Shown: positions 25,259 to 33,281 of the stretch, piece by piece | Layout of the letters: every line of letters starts with the position of its first letter | How positions within the stretch are numbered: position 1 is the first letter of the stretch | Assembly: GCA_017513795.1 (NCBI GenBank) | Contig: JAFXEJ010000037.1 | Span: forward strand, 1 to 50,727 | Length of the DNA: 50,727 nt | Direction of reading: 5' to 3' | Source: Ruminococcus sp. | GTDB lineage: Bacteria; Bacillota; Clostridia; Oscillospirales; Ruminococcaceae | The notes under the pieces: generated by a model | What the model was told of the DNA's origin: nothing | Database searches by the model: none | The model's input: only the letters and a program-made list of their open reading frames with translations | Translations under genes and position numbers: made by a program

Positions 25259-25417
25259 TGGTAAGAAAACATAACTTCTTATATATGTTGAAAGATTGAT
25301 ACGATATCGTACTTACCAATATAGCTTCTACAGACAGTTTCTATGTGTATAACCTTAGCTTTGAGGGATTAAGCAAGATACAATAATTATAGCTTTGTGT
25401 AAACCTCTTAAAACTTT

Positions 25418-25450
25418 AACCCCGATTCTCTGACGAGAATCGGGGTTTTT
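25418..25450 (+). terminator. Terminator of the sigma/anti-sigma operon
   Basis: Thirteen-bp perfect stem AACCCCGATTCTC / GAGAATCGGGGTT, TGAC loop, then TTT. About 160 bp after the stop; 25259-25417 shows no gene. Confidence 0.85.
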
Positions 25451-25461
25451 GGACGGCCTGA

Positions 25462-25488
25462 GGCTATGCTTCCCGCATACGCCTTTTT
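25462..25488. repeat. Palindrome related to 23284-23306, with T-tail (copy 2)
   Basis: GGC-TATGC, loop TTCCC, GCATA-CGCC, then TTTTTATT. One base is missing from the left arm relative to the copy at 23284. Lies between the converging sigma operon and HTH gene and can act as a terminator. Confidence 0.6.
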
Positions 25489-25489
25489 A

Positions 25490-26092
25490 TTATTGATTGA
25501 TTCCGTTTATTTTCTGTTTCATCAGACCGTGATGATTACAATATAAATACAGATAACCAGCTCCTCTGATATTGAATCTGCATTCTGCATTGCCTTCGGG
25601 ATAAAGCTTTACAAGCTGAAATTTATCTGATGTTATATACGCCAGAAATGAAATATAATGCGTTTTCGTCATATCATGCCTGACAGAGATAAAATATTCA
25701 TCCTCAACCTGTTCGATTATAATCTGATGTGTTTCATCTGTTTCATCTGCTTCAAGAGAAGAAAGATTCACACCACAGCAGCTGAGAGCCATTTCGCCTG
25801 TAGAATGTATAATATTACCGCAAATCGGACAAGCATATATTTTTGAACGGAGCATGTTCGCAGAAACATTCCTGTTGATTACGGTATTTCCTGACATAAG
25901 CTCCATTACTGAAACGGAAAGAGCACCTGCAAGCGGTTCAAGCAATGAAATATCAGGAAATCCTTTTGCAGTTTCCCATTTTGAAATTGTTTTAGGACTG
26001 ACATCGATTTTTTCAGCTAATTCAGCCTGAGTCATATTTTTCTGTTCACGCAAGTGTTTTATCACACTTCCGGTTATGTAATTGTCTAACAA
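25490..26092 (-). CDS. HTH (XRE) regulator fused to a desulfoferrodoxin-like superoxide reductase module
   Basis: 200 residues. Residues 8-62 form a Cro/C1-type HTH (MTQAELAEKIDVSPKTISKWETAKGF in outline). Residues 86-110 form a desulforedoxin-type iron site: C88-x2-C91 and C105-C106 with the family spacing. The C-terminal part then reproduces the superoxide reductase centre: E120-T-H122 (like EKH), H139 and H145 (in H-x-M-x3-HYI), C185 and H188 (CNHHGL). All expected ligands are present, so the module may be catalytically or sensorially active. The start is TTG at 26092, with AGGAGG 8-9 nt upstream. It probably couples superoxide or iron redox state to DNA binding (inference). Own promoter. 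Confidence 0.85.
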   Translation of the reverse strand: MLDNYITGSVIKHLREQKNMTQAELAEKIDVSPKTISKWETAKGFPDISLLEPLAGALSVSVMELMSGNTVINRNVSANMLRSKIYACPICGNIIHSTGEMALSCCGVNLSSLEADETDETHQIIIEQVEDEYFISVRHDMTKTHYISFLAYITSDKFQLVKLYPEGNAECRFNIRGAGYLYLYCNHHGLMKQKINGINQ

Positions 26093-26123
26093 AATTGTTA
26101 CCTCCTCATATCGTGATGATATA

Positions 26124-26152
26124 AGTATAACATTACAGCGGAATTATATCAA
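26124..26152 (-). promoter_or_regulatory. Promoter of the HTH-desulfoferrodoxin gene
   Basis: Minus-strand TTGATA (26147-26152), 17 bp, TATACT (26124-26129). Confidence 0.65.
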
Positions 26153-26172
26153 CCTACGCTTCGTGGATATAT

Positions 26173-26574
26173 TTATCTTGAAAACGGTTTGTTGAATGAA
26201 CCTATTTCTATGAGATTTCCTTCCGGATCTGCAATATAACAAGTACGCTGTCCCCACGGTTCGTCCTCAGGAGGCAGAACGGAAACAGCACCTTTTTTGA
26301 TTACATCCGCATAAGCCTTATCAACTTCCTCGAATGTATCAACATAAAGTGCAATTTCAAAGTGACCGTTAAGCCCTTTGATATACTCGTACTTTCGGCT
26401 TGTCATTTTCTCAAAATCATTTCTGCCATAAAACAGAAACAAAGTGCCGTCTTTGATAAGATACACATTGGATGTATCTTCGTCCTCTTTGATTTCAAAT
26501 CCGAGTACATCACGATAGAAGCGTATCATTTTGCCCATATCATTGACAAATAAACCAAATCCATCAAGCTTCAT
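26173..26574 (-). CDS. VOC-superfamily (glyoxalase/dioxygenase-like) protein
   Basis: 133 residues with the paired beta-alpha-beta-beta-beta modules of the vicinal oxygen chelate fold: DGFGLFVNDMGKMIRFYRDVLGFEI in the first half, and HFEIALYVDTFEEVDKAYADVIKKGA then WGQRTCYIADPEGNLIEIG in the second. The final E of NLIEIG and the H of GHFEIAL are the usual metal ligands. Substrate unknown; lactoylglutathione lyase, drug-binding proteins and other lyases share the fold. The ATG at 26574 has GGAAG 8 nt upstream; a TTG two codons earlier is too close. Lies 17 bp after the dockerin gene, probably last of a nucleosidase-dockerin-VOC transcript. Confidence 0.85.
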   Translation of the reverse strand: MKLDGFGLFVNDMGKMIRFYRDVLGFEIKEDEDTSNVYLIKDGTLFLFYGRNDFEKMTSRKYEYIKGLNGHFEIALYVDTFEEVDKAYADVIKKGAVSVLPPEDEPWGQRTCYIADPEGNLIEIGSFNKPFSR

Positions 26575-26591
26575 TTTCAAATCTTCCTTTT

Positions 26592-27470
26592 TTATTCAAG
26601 AAAATAATCATATACACTGCGTTCTTCTCCGGATGAAAGGGCTGTGTAGTATCTGAGTAACAATGTCGCATCTGAACCGGTAATAATTCCGTCTGCGTCG
26701 ATGTCAGCTGCTATTTCCTGTTCTTTTGTAAGCTTGCTTTCACCGCTTGATGATATATTTGTGTATGCAGAAAGAATCATTGTTGCGTCTGAACCGGTAA
26801 TCTTTCCGTCATTGTCGATATCACCGAGCATACGATCTGATACGCTTATATTTATCGGCTTTGCATATTCTCCGGCTGGGAAAAATTCCTTAAATGATGT
26901 ATCCAATCTTCCGTATTTATAGAGAATCTCACACTGTGCCCCGTATTCTCCTGACATAAACTCAACAGAGTATCTTCCGGCGGGAGTATCGCTGTCAACT
27001 GTAGCTGAAAAAGCAGCAAGGGGGTAATCATCTGAATTTTCACCTACAAGAGTAAGAGGATCATAAGTTTCGCCAGGATATGAAACATACTGCTTATTTA
27101 ATTCCGGATGATCGGTAATATATATATCTGAAATAACATAAGGAGCTTTACCGCACCAATCAATAGGGCTGGTAAGATTTCCAAGAGCAATATATTCGCT
27201 TTCACATTTCCATTTTGCAATTACATGACCCGCTTGCTTCTGGTCGTCATCAATGTACGCTTCAGCATTAAAGGAATTGTTTTCGCCTGTAAGAAGGCTG
27301 GTATTTACATACACAGTTCCGTTTTTCAGTACCTGAGACTCATTTGTTTCGATCGGCTTGAAATAAAGTGATGGCTGATAGTCAGCATTGTTTTCAGCTG
27401 CGCCAGAGCAAGGAATTATCATCATTGATAATGCAGCAGCCATTGAGAGTACGCATGAAGTTCTTTTCAT
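26592..27470 (-). CDS. Secreted dockerin-containing protein
   Basis: 292 residues. It has a signal peptide (MKRTSCVLSMAAALSMMIIPCSGA). Then comes a beta-rich domain of about 170 residues with cohesin- or CBM-like features (KNGTVYVNTSLL; LAAFSATVDSDTPAGRYSVEF). A type I dockerin follows from about residue 212, with two calcium loops DIDNDGKITGSDA and DIDADGIITGSDA. It is expected to be exported and to dock to a cohesin. No catalytic site is seen. Ribosome site AAAGGAG. It sits unusually in the same transcript as MTA/SAH nucleosidase (13 bp upstream), with no obvious functional link. Confidence 0.85.
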   Translation of the reverse strand: MKRTSCVLSMAAALSMMIIPCSGAAENNADYQPSLYFKPIETNESQVLKNGTVYVNTSLLTGENNSFNAEAYIDDDQKQAGHVIAKWKCESEYIALGNLTSPIDWCGKAPYVISDIYITDHPELNKQYVSYPGETYDPLTLVGENSDDYPLAAFSATVDSDTPAGRYSVEFMSGEYGAQCEILYKYGRLDTSFKEFFPAGEYAKPINISVSDRMLGDIDNDGKITGSDATMILSAYTNISSSGESKLTKEQEIAADIDADGIITGSDATLLLRYYTALSSGEERSVYDYFLE

Positions 27471-27483
27471 AAAAATTCTCCTT

Positions 27484-28161
27484 TCAGATTAATTCGGTCA
27501 TTTTTAAAACAATCTCTGCAACACGCTTTGCAGCAATTTTTTCGAATTCGTCGAATGAGAGAGCTCCCTCATCGTCAGCATTGTCAGAGATACATCTTAC
27601 ACTTACAAAGGGCATGTCATTAAGGAAGCAGCAATGTCCCACTGCTGCACTTTCCATATCAACTGCGTACGGATCAAATCTGTTCTGGATATCAGCTTTC
27701 ACTTCATTGCTGGAAATAAATGCTTCACCGGAAACAATTCTGCCACGGAAGCTGTTGATTCCTGATTCAGCACAGATTGTTTCTGCAATAGTGATAAGAT
27801 TGAGGTCGGATTTGAAAATACCGCAGTATGGAGGATAATCCTGAAGGAAGTGAAGATCAAGATCGTGCGGAAGGACTTCTGTAGAAATAACGATATCACA
27901 AACCTTTATATCGGAATTCATTCCGCCGGCGATACCTGTATTGATAACGCAGTTAGGATGGAAGTTGTCGATAGCAGCCTGAGTGCAGAGAGCTGCATTT
28001 ACTTTAGCGATACCGCAGCACGCATTGATGATAGTGTTGTTCTTATACTTGTTTATGTAGAAGTCGAAGCCTGAAAAACGCTTTACTTCGGCTTCACCAA
28101 GAATATTTCTTATATCAGCAAGCTCTGATGGCATTGCACCGATAATTACAATAGTTTTCAT
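27484..28161 (-). CDS. mtnN: 5'-methylthioadenosine/S-adenosylhomocysteine nucleosidase
   Basis: Hydrolyses MTA and SAH to adenine plus the thioribose, recycling by-products of SAM use. Hallmarks in the 225 residues are GAMPSELADI at the N-terminus, VINTGIAGG (about 72-80), SGEAFISS, AVDMESAAVGH (nucleoside-binding Met and Glu) and VRCISDNAD (catalytic Asp). This is a typical Pfs protein. Ribosome site AAGGAG. First gene of a transcript that continues into a dockerin protein and a VOC protein. A strong promoter lies upstream. Confidence 0.93.
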   Translation of the reverse strand: MKTIVIIGAMPSELADIRNILGEAEVKRFSGFDFYINKYKNNTIINACCGIAKVNAALCTQAAIDNFHPNCVINTGIAGGMNSDIKVCDIVISTEVLPHDLDLHFLQDYPPYCGIFKSDLNLITIAETICAESGINSFRGRIVSGEAFISSNEVKADIQNRFDPYAVDMESAAVGHCCFLNDMPFVSVRCISDNADDEGALSFDEFEKIAAKRVAEIVLKMTELI

Positions 28162-28194
28162 AATAATAGCTCCTTATATGTATATTTTTTTATA

Positions 28195-28223
28195 ATTATA
28201 ACACGAACCATATGTAAAGTCAA
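28195..28223 (-). promoter_or_regulatory. Promoter of the mtnN transcript
   Basis: Minus-strand TTGACT (28218-28223), 17 bp, TATAAT (28195-28200). Confidence 0.8.
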
Positions 28224-28242
28224 GATTATTAATTCTGGTAAA

Positions 28243-28268
28243 AAACCGGAGCAGTAAAACTCCGGTTT
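28243..28268 (-). terminator. Terminator of the asnB-HD-pyrB operon
   Basis: Nine-bp stem AAACCGGAG / CTCCGGTTT with an 8-nt loop, just past the pyrB stop; the T tail continues on the minus strand. Confidence 0.75.
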
Positions 28269-28275
28269 CTATGTA

Positions 28276-29358
28276 TTATATCAGTTTTCTTTCATCACAG
28301 TATTCACATTCAAGAAGTGTTTCATCTCCGCTGAAACGGAAGCTTTTAGGAAGGTATCCTTCATGATTCGTGATACATTTCGGATTATCACACTGAACTC
28401 CCGGATAAAGCTTGCCTATGAGAGTTTCAGAGGTTTTCTTTTCAGAAAGGATAGTCAGGATCAGTGCCATACGGACATAAACTCCGTACTTTGCCTGAAC
28501 GAAATATTTTGCTCTCGGATCATCATCAACCTCGACAGTGATCTCGTCAACTCTCGGCAGAGGATGCATAACTATCATGTCACGCTTGGCAAGAAGCATC
28601 TTCTGGTAGTCAAGAATATATGTATTCTTCTGAGCAAGATATTCTTCCTGACTTGCAAAGCGTTCCTGCTGGATTCTTGTCATGTAGAGCACATCAAGAG
28701 AGGGGATAGCTTCTTCAAGACTATTCACTTCCTCGTATGTGCTTCCGTTTGCCTTGATTATATCTTTAATATAGGCTGGCATCATAAGCTCCGGAGTAGA
28801 AATGAATACGAATTTATTTCCCTTGAACATACTAAGTGCCTTGCAGAGAGAATGAACTGTTCTTCCGTTGAGAAGATCTCCGCACATACCGATTGTCAAA
28901 TCAGAGAGAGTTTTCTTTTCAATCTGCAATGTAAGAAGATCGGTGAGAGTCTGTGTCGGATGAAGATGTCCGCCGTCACCGGCATTTATAACAGAACAGT
29001 CAGAGGTCAGTGAAGCCGCTTTTGCAGCTCCGGCTACAGGATGTCTGATAACAAGTACATCTGCGTAGCTGCTTACGATTTTTGTAGTATCTTTGATAGT
29101 TTCGCCCTTTGCAACAGAGGAATTATTAGGGTTATCGAAGCCTATGATTTGTCCGCCAAGACGAATCATTGCTGTCTGGAAGGACATCTGGGTTCTGGTT
29201 GAAGGCTCGTAAAAAAGGGTGGCCATAACCTTTCCGTCGCATTCATGGGCGAATCTTGAAGGATCATTTTTGATTTCCTCACCAAGATCAATCACTTTTT
29301 TCCACCATGAAACAGGGTAATCGCTCAAATCGATAAGATGCTGATACTGTGACTGCAT
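28276..29358 (-). CDS. pyrB: Aspartate carbamoyltransferase with a PyrI-type zinc-binding C-terminal tail
   Basis: Condenses carbamoyl phosphate and aspartate, the first committed step of pyrimidine synthesis. Carbamoyl-phosphate loop FYEPSTRTQMSF (about 49-60), SSVAKGET, HPVAGAA, the 240s-loop region YMTRIQQERF and HPLPRVDEI are all intact. At 360 residues it is about 50 longer than usual PyrB. The extra tail carries C323-x4-C328 and C351-x2-C354, closely resembling the zinc domain of the regulatory chain PyrI (E. coli CPNSNC...CKYC), but the nucleotide-binding PyrI domain is missing. Such a tail could tie catalytic trimers together. Ribosome site GGAGG. Third gene after asnB and an HD hydrolase. 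Confidence 0.94.
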   Translation of the reverse strand: MQSQYQHLIDLSDYPVSWWKKVIDLGEEIKNDPSRFAHECDGKVMATLFYEPSTRTQMSFQTAMIRLGGQIIGFDNPNNSSVAKGETIKDTTKIVSSYADVLVIRHPVAGAAKAASLTSDCSVINAGDGGHLHPTQTLTDLLTLQIEKKTLSDLTIGMCGDLLNGRTVHSLCKALSMFKGNKFVFISTPELMMPAYIKDIIKANGSTYEEVNSLEEAIPSLDVLYMTRIQQERFASQEEYLAQKNTYILDYQKMLLAKRDMIVMHPLPRVDEITVEVDDDPRAKYFVQAKYGVYVRMALILTILSEKKTSETLIGKLYPGVQCDNPKCITNHEGYLPKSFRFSGDETLLECEYCDERKLI

Positions 29359-29378
29359 AAAAATTTAACCTCCGTTAA

Positions 29379-30047
29379 TTATAAAATCTTGCTTCCGTTT
29401 ACAAGCATTTCAAACTGTACACCAAGAAATCCCGCTGCTCTGCGGCAAAGAAGCATACGCTTCATGAAGATCTCAAAATACTCCATGACGGATGATATTT
29501 TTGTATCTATCTGTAGTTCCAGAATTATGGATGAGTTGTCATCACTGAATCTTAGCTCTGATTTTTCTACGGCGTAATTTACACGGTCGTGGATGTCAAA
29601 GGTAAGAAGATCATTATTGCGGACTCTGCTTCTGCGGACATCAGTTTTATCGCCTATTATTAATGCTGCTGATATAGGGTCAAGAGGAAGTCCCGTACCC
29701 TCATCGTGATTTCCGATTGCCGAAATAATCGAGCATATTTCAGATGCCGGCATATTTAGATTATCAAGAAGTCTGAATGCCATTACAGCACCACTCTGAG
29801 CATGGTCAGCACGATTTATAACATTTCCGATATCATGCATTATAGAAGCGATTCTTGCAAGCTCAACGGTGCGTTCATCATATCCCAGAGTTGTAAGAAT
29901 CATTGCAGAAGTTGCGGCAGTTTTTTCAACGTGTGCAAAGGAATGCTCAGTATAACCCTGTGCTTCCAGAGCTTTGTCAGAACGTCGGATATACTCCATA
30001 ATATCCGGATTCTGTTTTATATACTTATACGTCACAATGCTTGACAT
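29379..30047 (-). CDS. HD-domain phosphohydrolase
   Basis: 222 residues with the HD superfamily metal ligands in order: H in HSFAHVEK (about 35-42), HD in SIMHDIGN (about 69-76), H in RADHAQSG, then AIGNHDEGTG and a late D in IIGDKTDV. This order (H...HD...H...H...D) suggests a dinuclear-metal nucleotide or cyclic-nucleotide phosphohydrolase; the substrate is unknown. A C-terminal part of about 70 residues (FDIHDRVNYAVEKSELRF...) is extra. It lies 15 bp after asnB and 20 bp before pyrB with good ribosome sites, so the three are cotranscribed and a role in nucleotide metabolism is reasonable. Confidence 0.85.
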   Translation of the reverse strand: MSSIVTYKYIKQNPDIMEYIRRSDKALEAQGYTEHSFAHVEKTAATSAMILTTLGYDERTVELARIASIMHDIGNVINRADHAQSGAVMAFRLLDNLNMPASEICSIISAIGNHDEGTGLPLDPISAALIIGDKTDVRRSRVRNNDLLTFDIHDRVNYAVEKSELRFSDDNSSIILELQIDTKISSVMEYFEIFMKRMLLCRRAAGFLGVQFEMLVNGSKIL

Positions 30048-30062
30048 ATCATCACCTCCGTA

Positions 30063-31931
30063 TTATTTTCCATTATTTTCAAAGTAAACGCCATACCATA
30101 CAAGGAATATATATATTGTCCAGATTTTTCTGCTGTTGTCAGCTTTTCCGTCCCTGTGATCGTCAAGAAGCTTCAGTAGGGGAGCGGTATTGAAAAATTT
30201 CTGTGAGTTTTCGCTTTCAAAAGCGTTTCGGACAATATTATAATATTTTTCTTCTTTGAGCCATGCTCTTATCGGAACAGGAAAACCAAGTTTCTTTTTG
30301 GATGCTGTTCCGGCTGTCTCATCGGGAGTATCCTTTTTAGCTGCGAGTCTCATAGCATATTTTGTAATATATTTTGTTTCGTCTGTACCCTTATCATGGG
30401 TAACTCTGAATTTTGTGGGAATTCTTTCTGCAAGAGCCATAACTTCCTTATCAAGAAAAGGAACTCTGAGTTCAAGCGAATTGGCCATACTCATTTTGTC
30501 AGCTTTGAGAAGGATATCACCAGCCATCCACATATGAAGATCGAGATACTGCATTTTCGTAACATCGTCTTTGTTCTTTACCTTATTATAATAAGGTTTT
30601 GTAAGTGCAGCAGGATCAGGAGCAGAAGTTTTGATTTTAAGAAGTTCCTTTCGCTGCTGAGGAGTGAACATATAGGCATTTCCTATAAAGCGTTCTTCAA
30701 CATCCTTTCCCTTGCGGACAAAGAAATTCACACCTCTTTTTGCCGGAAGCTTAGACGCAGCATTTCCTATACCACGCTTTATAAATCTCGGAAGCTTATC
30801 GTAAAGCGTACCATCGGGATCGCTATATACGTTATATCCGCCAAAAATTTCATCAGCGCCCTCACCGGAAAGTACTACTTTCAGCTTTTCAGAAGCAATA
30901 TTGCATACAAAATAAAGTGCAACAGCAGAAGGATCTGCAAGCGGTTCATCCATATGATACTGAATTTTTGGAATACTGCTCCAGTATTCTTCCGGCGAAA
31001 TCACCTTGCTTGTGTTTTCCTTACCAATAGCCTTTGAAAAATTCTTTGCAAAGCCTATTTCATTGTATCTTTCATCCTCACCAAAACCAACGGTAAACGT
31101 CTTATCGACATCTGCAACAGCTGCCACATAGCTCGAATCTACACCGCTTGACAGGAATGAACCTACCTCTACGTCAGCAATTTTATGTGCTTCAACAGAA
31201 TTATTGAAAGTATCTGAAATTCTATTTACCCACTCATCAAGAGAAGGTGTTTCATCAGCATTGAAATTAACATCCCAGTAACGTCTGATTTCAAGTTTTC
31301 CGTTTTTCAGTTTGAAATAATGTGCCGGCTGAAGCTTGTAAACATTTTTAAAAAAAGTTTCCGAAGCAGGGGAGTACTGAAAAGTCAGATAGTTTTCAAG
31401 TGCAGCTGTGTTCAGTTCTTTTCTGAATTCCGGATGTTCAAGAAAGCTTTTTATCTCAGAGCCGAACATGAATGTTTTATTCATGACAGCGTAGTACATC
31501 GGCTTGATTCCAAAGAAATCACGGGCACCAAAGAGTTCTTTTTTATTTTTATCCCAGATCACAAAAGAGAACATTCCACGAAGCTTATTAAGTATTTTTT
31601 CGCCATATTGTTCATATCCGTGCAGCAAAACTTCGGTATCTGTATTTGTAGAGAAAATATGTCCGGCTTCTATAAGTTCTTTTTTTATATCTTTATAATT
31701 GTATATCTCGCCATTAAAAATGATTATCATAGATCTGTCTTCGTTGAAAATCGGCTGATCTCCTTGAGAGCTTATATCAATTATACTGAGACGTCTGTGT
31801 CCGAGAGCAATATTTTCATCGACGTAGCTTCCGGCGGCATCGGGACCTCTGTGCTTTATCTTGTCCATCATTCTGATGATAACATCATTTGAATTATCAA
31901 TGTTGTTTGTAAATCCGACAATTCCGCACAT
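30063..31931 (-). CDS. asnB: Asparagine synthetase, glutamine-hydrolysing
   Basis: Makes asparagine from aspartate, glutamine and ATP. The N-terminal glutaminase begins MCGIVGF, with Cys2 as the nucleophile, followed by HRRLSIID, NGEIYN and DTEVLLHGYE. The synthetase half shows the PP-loop SSGVDSSYVA (about residues 250-260), LSGEGADEIFGGY and RVPFLDKEV. The 622-residue length is standard for AsnB. The ribosome site GGAGG and a good promoter precede it. First gene of the asnB-HD-pyrB operon, which groups two aspartate-consuming enzymes. Confidence 0.95.
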   Translation of the reverse strand: MCGIVGFTNNIDNSNDVIIRMMDKIKHRGPDAAGSYVDENIALGHRRLSIIDISSQGDQPIFNEDRSMIIIFNGEIYNYKDIKKELIEAGHIFSTNTDTEVLLHGYEQYGEKILNKLRGMFSFVIWDKNKKELFGARDFFGIKPMYYAVMNKTFMFGSEIKSFLEHPEFRKELNTAALENYLTFQYSPASETFFKNVYKLQPAHYFKLKNGKLEIRRYWDVNFNADETPSLDEWVNRISDTFNNSVEAHKIADVEVGSFLSSGVDSSYVAAVADVDKTFTVGFGEDERYNEIGFAKNFSKAIGKENTSKVISPEEYWSSIPKIQYHMDEPLADPSAVALYFVCNIASEKLKVVLSGEGADEIFGGYNVYSDPDGTLYDKLPRFIKRGIGNAASKLPAKRGVNFFVRKGKDVEERFIGNAYMFTPQQRKELLKIKTSAPDPAALTKPYYNKVKNKDDVTKMQYLDLHMWMAGDILLKADKMSMANSLELRVPFLDKEVMALAERIPTKFRVTHDKGTDETKYITKYAMRLAAKKDTPDETAGTASKKKLGFPVPIRAWLKEEKYYNIVRNAFESENSQKFFNTAPLLKLLDDHRDGKADNSRKIWTIYIFLVWYGVYFENNGK

Positions 31932-31987
31932 AAAAATGATACCTCCGAAAGAAAGATTGATTTTGGCTATTTGTTTTTATCTTTTCT

Positions 31988-32016
31988 ATTATACTACATT
32001 CAAAGTTTTTTTGCAA
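31988..32016 (-). promoter_or_regulatory. Promoter of the asnB operon
   Basis: Minus-strand TTGCAA (32011-32016), 17 bp, TATAAT (31988-31993). Confidence 0.75.
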
Positions 32017-32041
32017 CAAAAAAGTGAAAATTAATGCGAAT

Positions 32042-33028
32042 TTATTTTTTATCTTTAGATTTTTGATCAGAAAGCGGATTTGATTCCACTGCATTGCGGA
32101 CAGATTCATTATTAATGTGAGTATATATCTGCGTTGTAGCAACGCTTGCATGACCTAATAATTCTTTTAAGGTTAGAACATCAACATCCCCGTACTGATA
32201 TATAAGTGTAGCAGCAGTGTGACGAAGTTTATGTGTTGTAAAACCTTTTCCGTCAAGACCGGCTGCCTGAAGCGTATTTTCTACAATCTGCTGAACACGT
32301 CGTTTTGAGATGCGTTTGTTCTGATTGCTTACAAAAAGTGCTGGTTCGGAAGCTGCTTTTTCGTTAGACTGCCGTACTTCAAGGTATTTATTTAGTGCAT
32401 CCACACAAGCAGAATTGAGATAGATCATTCGTTCTTTATTGCCTTTTCCAAGAACTTTCATTCTGTTTTCATAGAAATCTATATCGGAAATATTTAACCC
32501 TACAAGCTCGCTGAGACGAATACCGCAGTTGAGAAATATAGTTATAATACAATAATCACGTTTTGAATCGCTTTTATCTGACGCTTTAAGCAGCCTCAGA
32601 CTTTCATCCAGTGAAAGAAATTTTGGTAATGCAGCTCTTGGCGAGTGTATATCATCAAGGTCTTTGCATGGATCGGTTTCGATTAATTTCGCAACCTTAT
32701 CAAGATATCGGAAGAAGCTTCTGAGTGCAGAAATTTTTCTGTACAAAGCCTGATATGAATTACTTCGTTCATCTGATATGTAAATCATAAATCCTGATAT
32801 ATCTGTAGCTGTAATTTTTTTTAAATCAGATTTTGGAAATGTACTGATATCTACATCATCAATGATATCATCTGAATCTGAGTGCATCATCAAATAGTAT
32901 TTAAGAAACAGTCTTGTGTCAAAAAAATATTCTTCAATGGTGCGTTGTGATAAGCGTTTATATAATTTTAAATGTACAAGATAATCATTAAGAAAATCAG
33001 GATTTTCCGGTAAATTATACTTTATCAT
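32042..33028 (-). CDS. Tyrosine recombinase (XerC/XerD-like)
   Basis: 328-residue site-specific recombinase. It has an N-terminal SAM-like core-binding domain (residues about 5-115, LKLYKRLSQRTIEEYFFDTRLFLKYY). The catalytic domain has the full set: R in CGIRLSELVGL, K in GKGNKER, H-x2-R in HKLRHTAA, H in LLGHAS and nucleophile Y in TTQIYTHI. Size and motifs match the housekeeping Xer type better than phage integrases, so chromosome dimer resolution is likely. No attachment sites or cargo genes flank it. Ribosome site GAGAGGG; a long perfect hairpin lies in its leader. Confidence 0.9.
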   Translation of the reverse strand: MIKYNLPENPDFLNDYLVHLKLYKRLSQRTIEEYFFDTRLFLKYYLMMHSDSDDIIDDVDISTFPKSDLKKITATDISGFMIYISDERSNSYQALYRKISALRSFFRYLDKVAKLIETDPCKDLDDIHSPRAALPKFLSLDESLRLLKASDKSDSKRDYCIITIFLNCGIRLSELVGLNISDIDFYENRMKVLGKGNKERMIYLNSACVDALNKYLEVRQSNEKAASEPALFVSNQNKRISKRRVQQIVENTLQAAGLDGKGFTTHKLRHTAATLIYQYGDVDVLTLKELLGHASVATTQIYTHINNESVRNAVESNPLSDQKSKDKK

Positions 33029-33042
33029 TATTTTCCCTCTCT

Positions 33043-33076
33043 AAAGTTGCACCAAACTTTTATTTGGTGCAACTTT
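33043..33076. repeat. Perfect 14-bp inverted repeat in the recombinase leader
   Basis: AAAGTTGCACCAAA (33043-33056), 6-nt loop, TTTGGTGCAACTTT (33063-33076). It lies between the promoter and the ribosome site of the recombinase gene and has no T tail, so it looks like an operator or leader RNA stem rather than a terminator. Confidence 0.85.
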
Positions 33077-33099
33077 GTCTGCCTTTCCTTCTGATTCTT

Positions 33100-33128
33100 A
33101 GTATATCATACTTTCCTTCATTTTTCAA
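33100..33128 (-). promoter_or_regulatory. Promoter of the recombinase gene
   Basis: Minus-strand TTGAAA (33123-33128), 17 bp, TATACT (33100-33105). The rest of the 33029-33587 gap holds the inverted repeat above, the 24-bp tandem repeat, and the promoter and leader of the GNAT gene; 33129-33281 shows nothing. Confidence 0.7.
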
Positions 33129-33281
33129 GGATTTTTACTATACATAGATTTATAAATACTATTTATGAAAAAATATTGCCGTAAGATTTCCGTAATGGTG
33201 TCCAACGGCAATTAAAATTATCCTTTGAATCTGAATGCAATAACAGAAACACCAAATAAGATATATGCGGGAATTTTGCTT

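Noticed and set aside
32042..33028. Integrase responsible for the tRNA-Leu islets or a genomic island
   Set aside because: It is 15 kb away, looks like a housekeeping Xer recombinase, and no tRNA or att repeat adjoins it.
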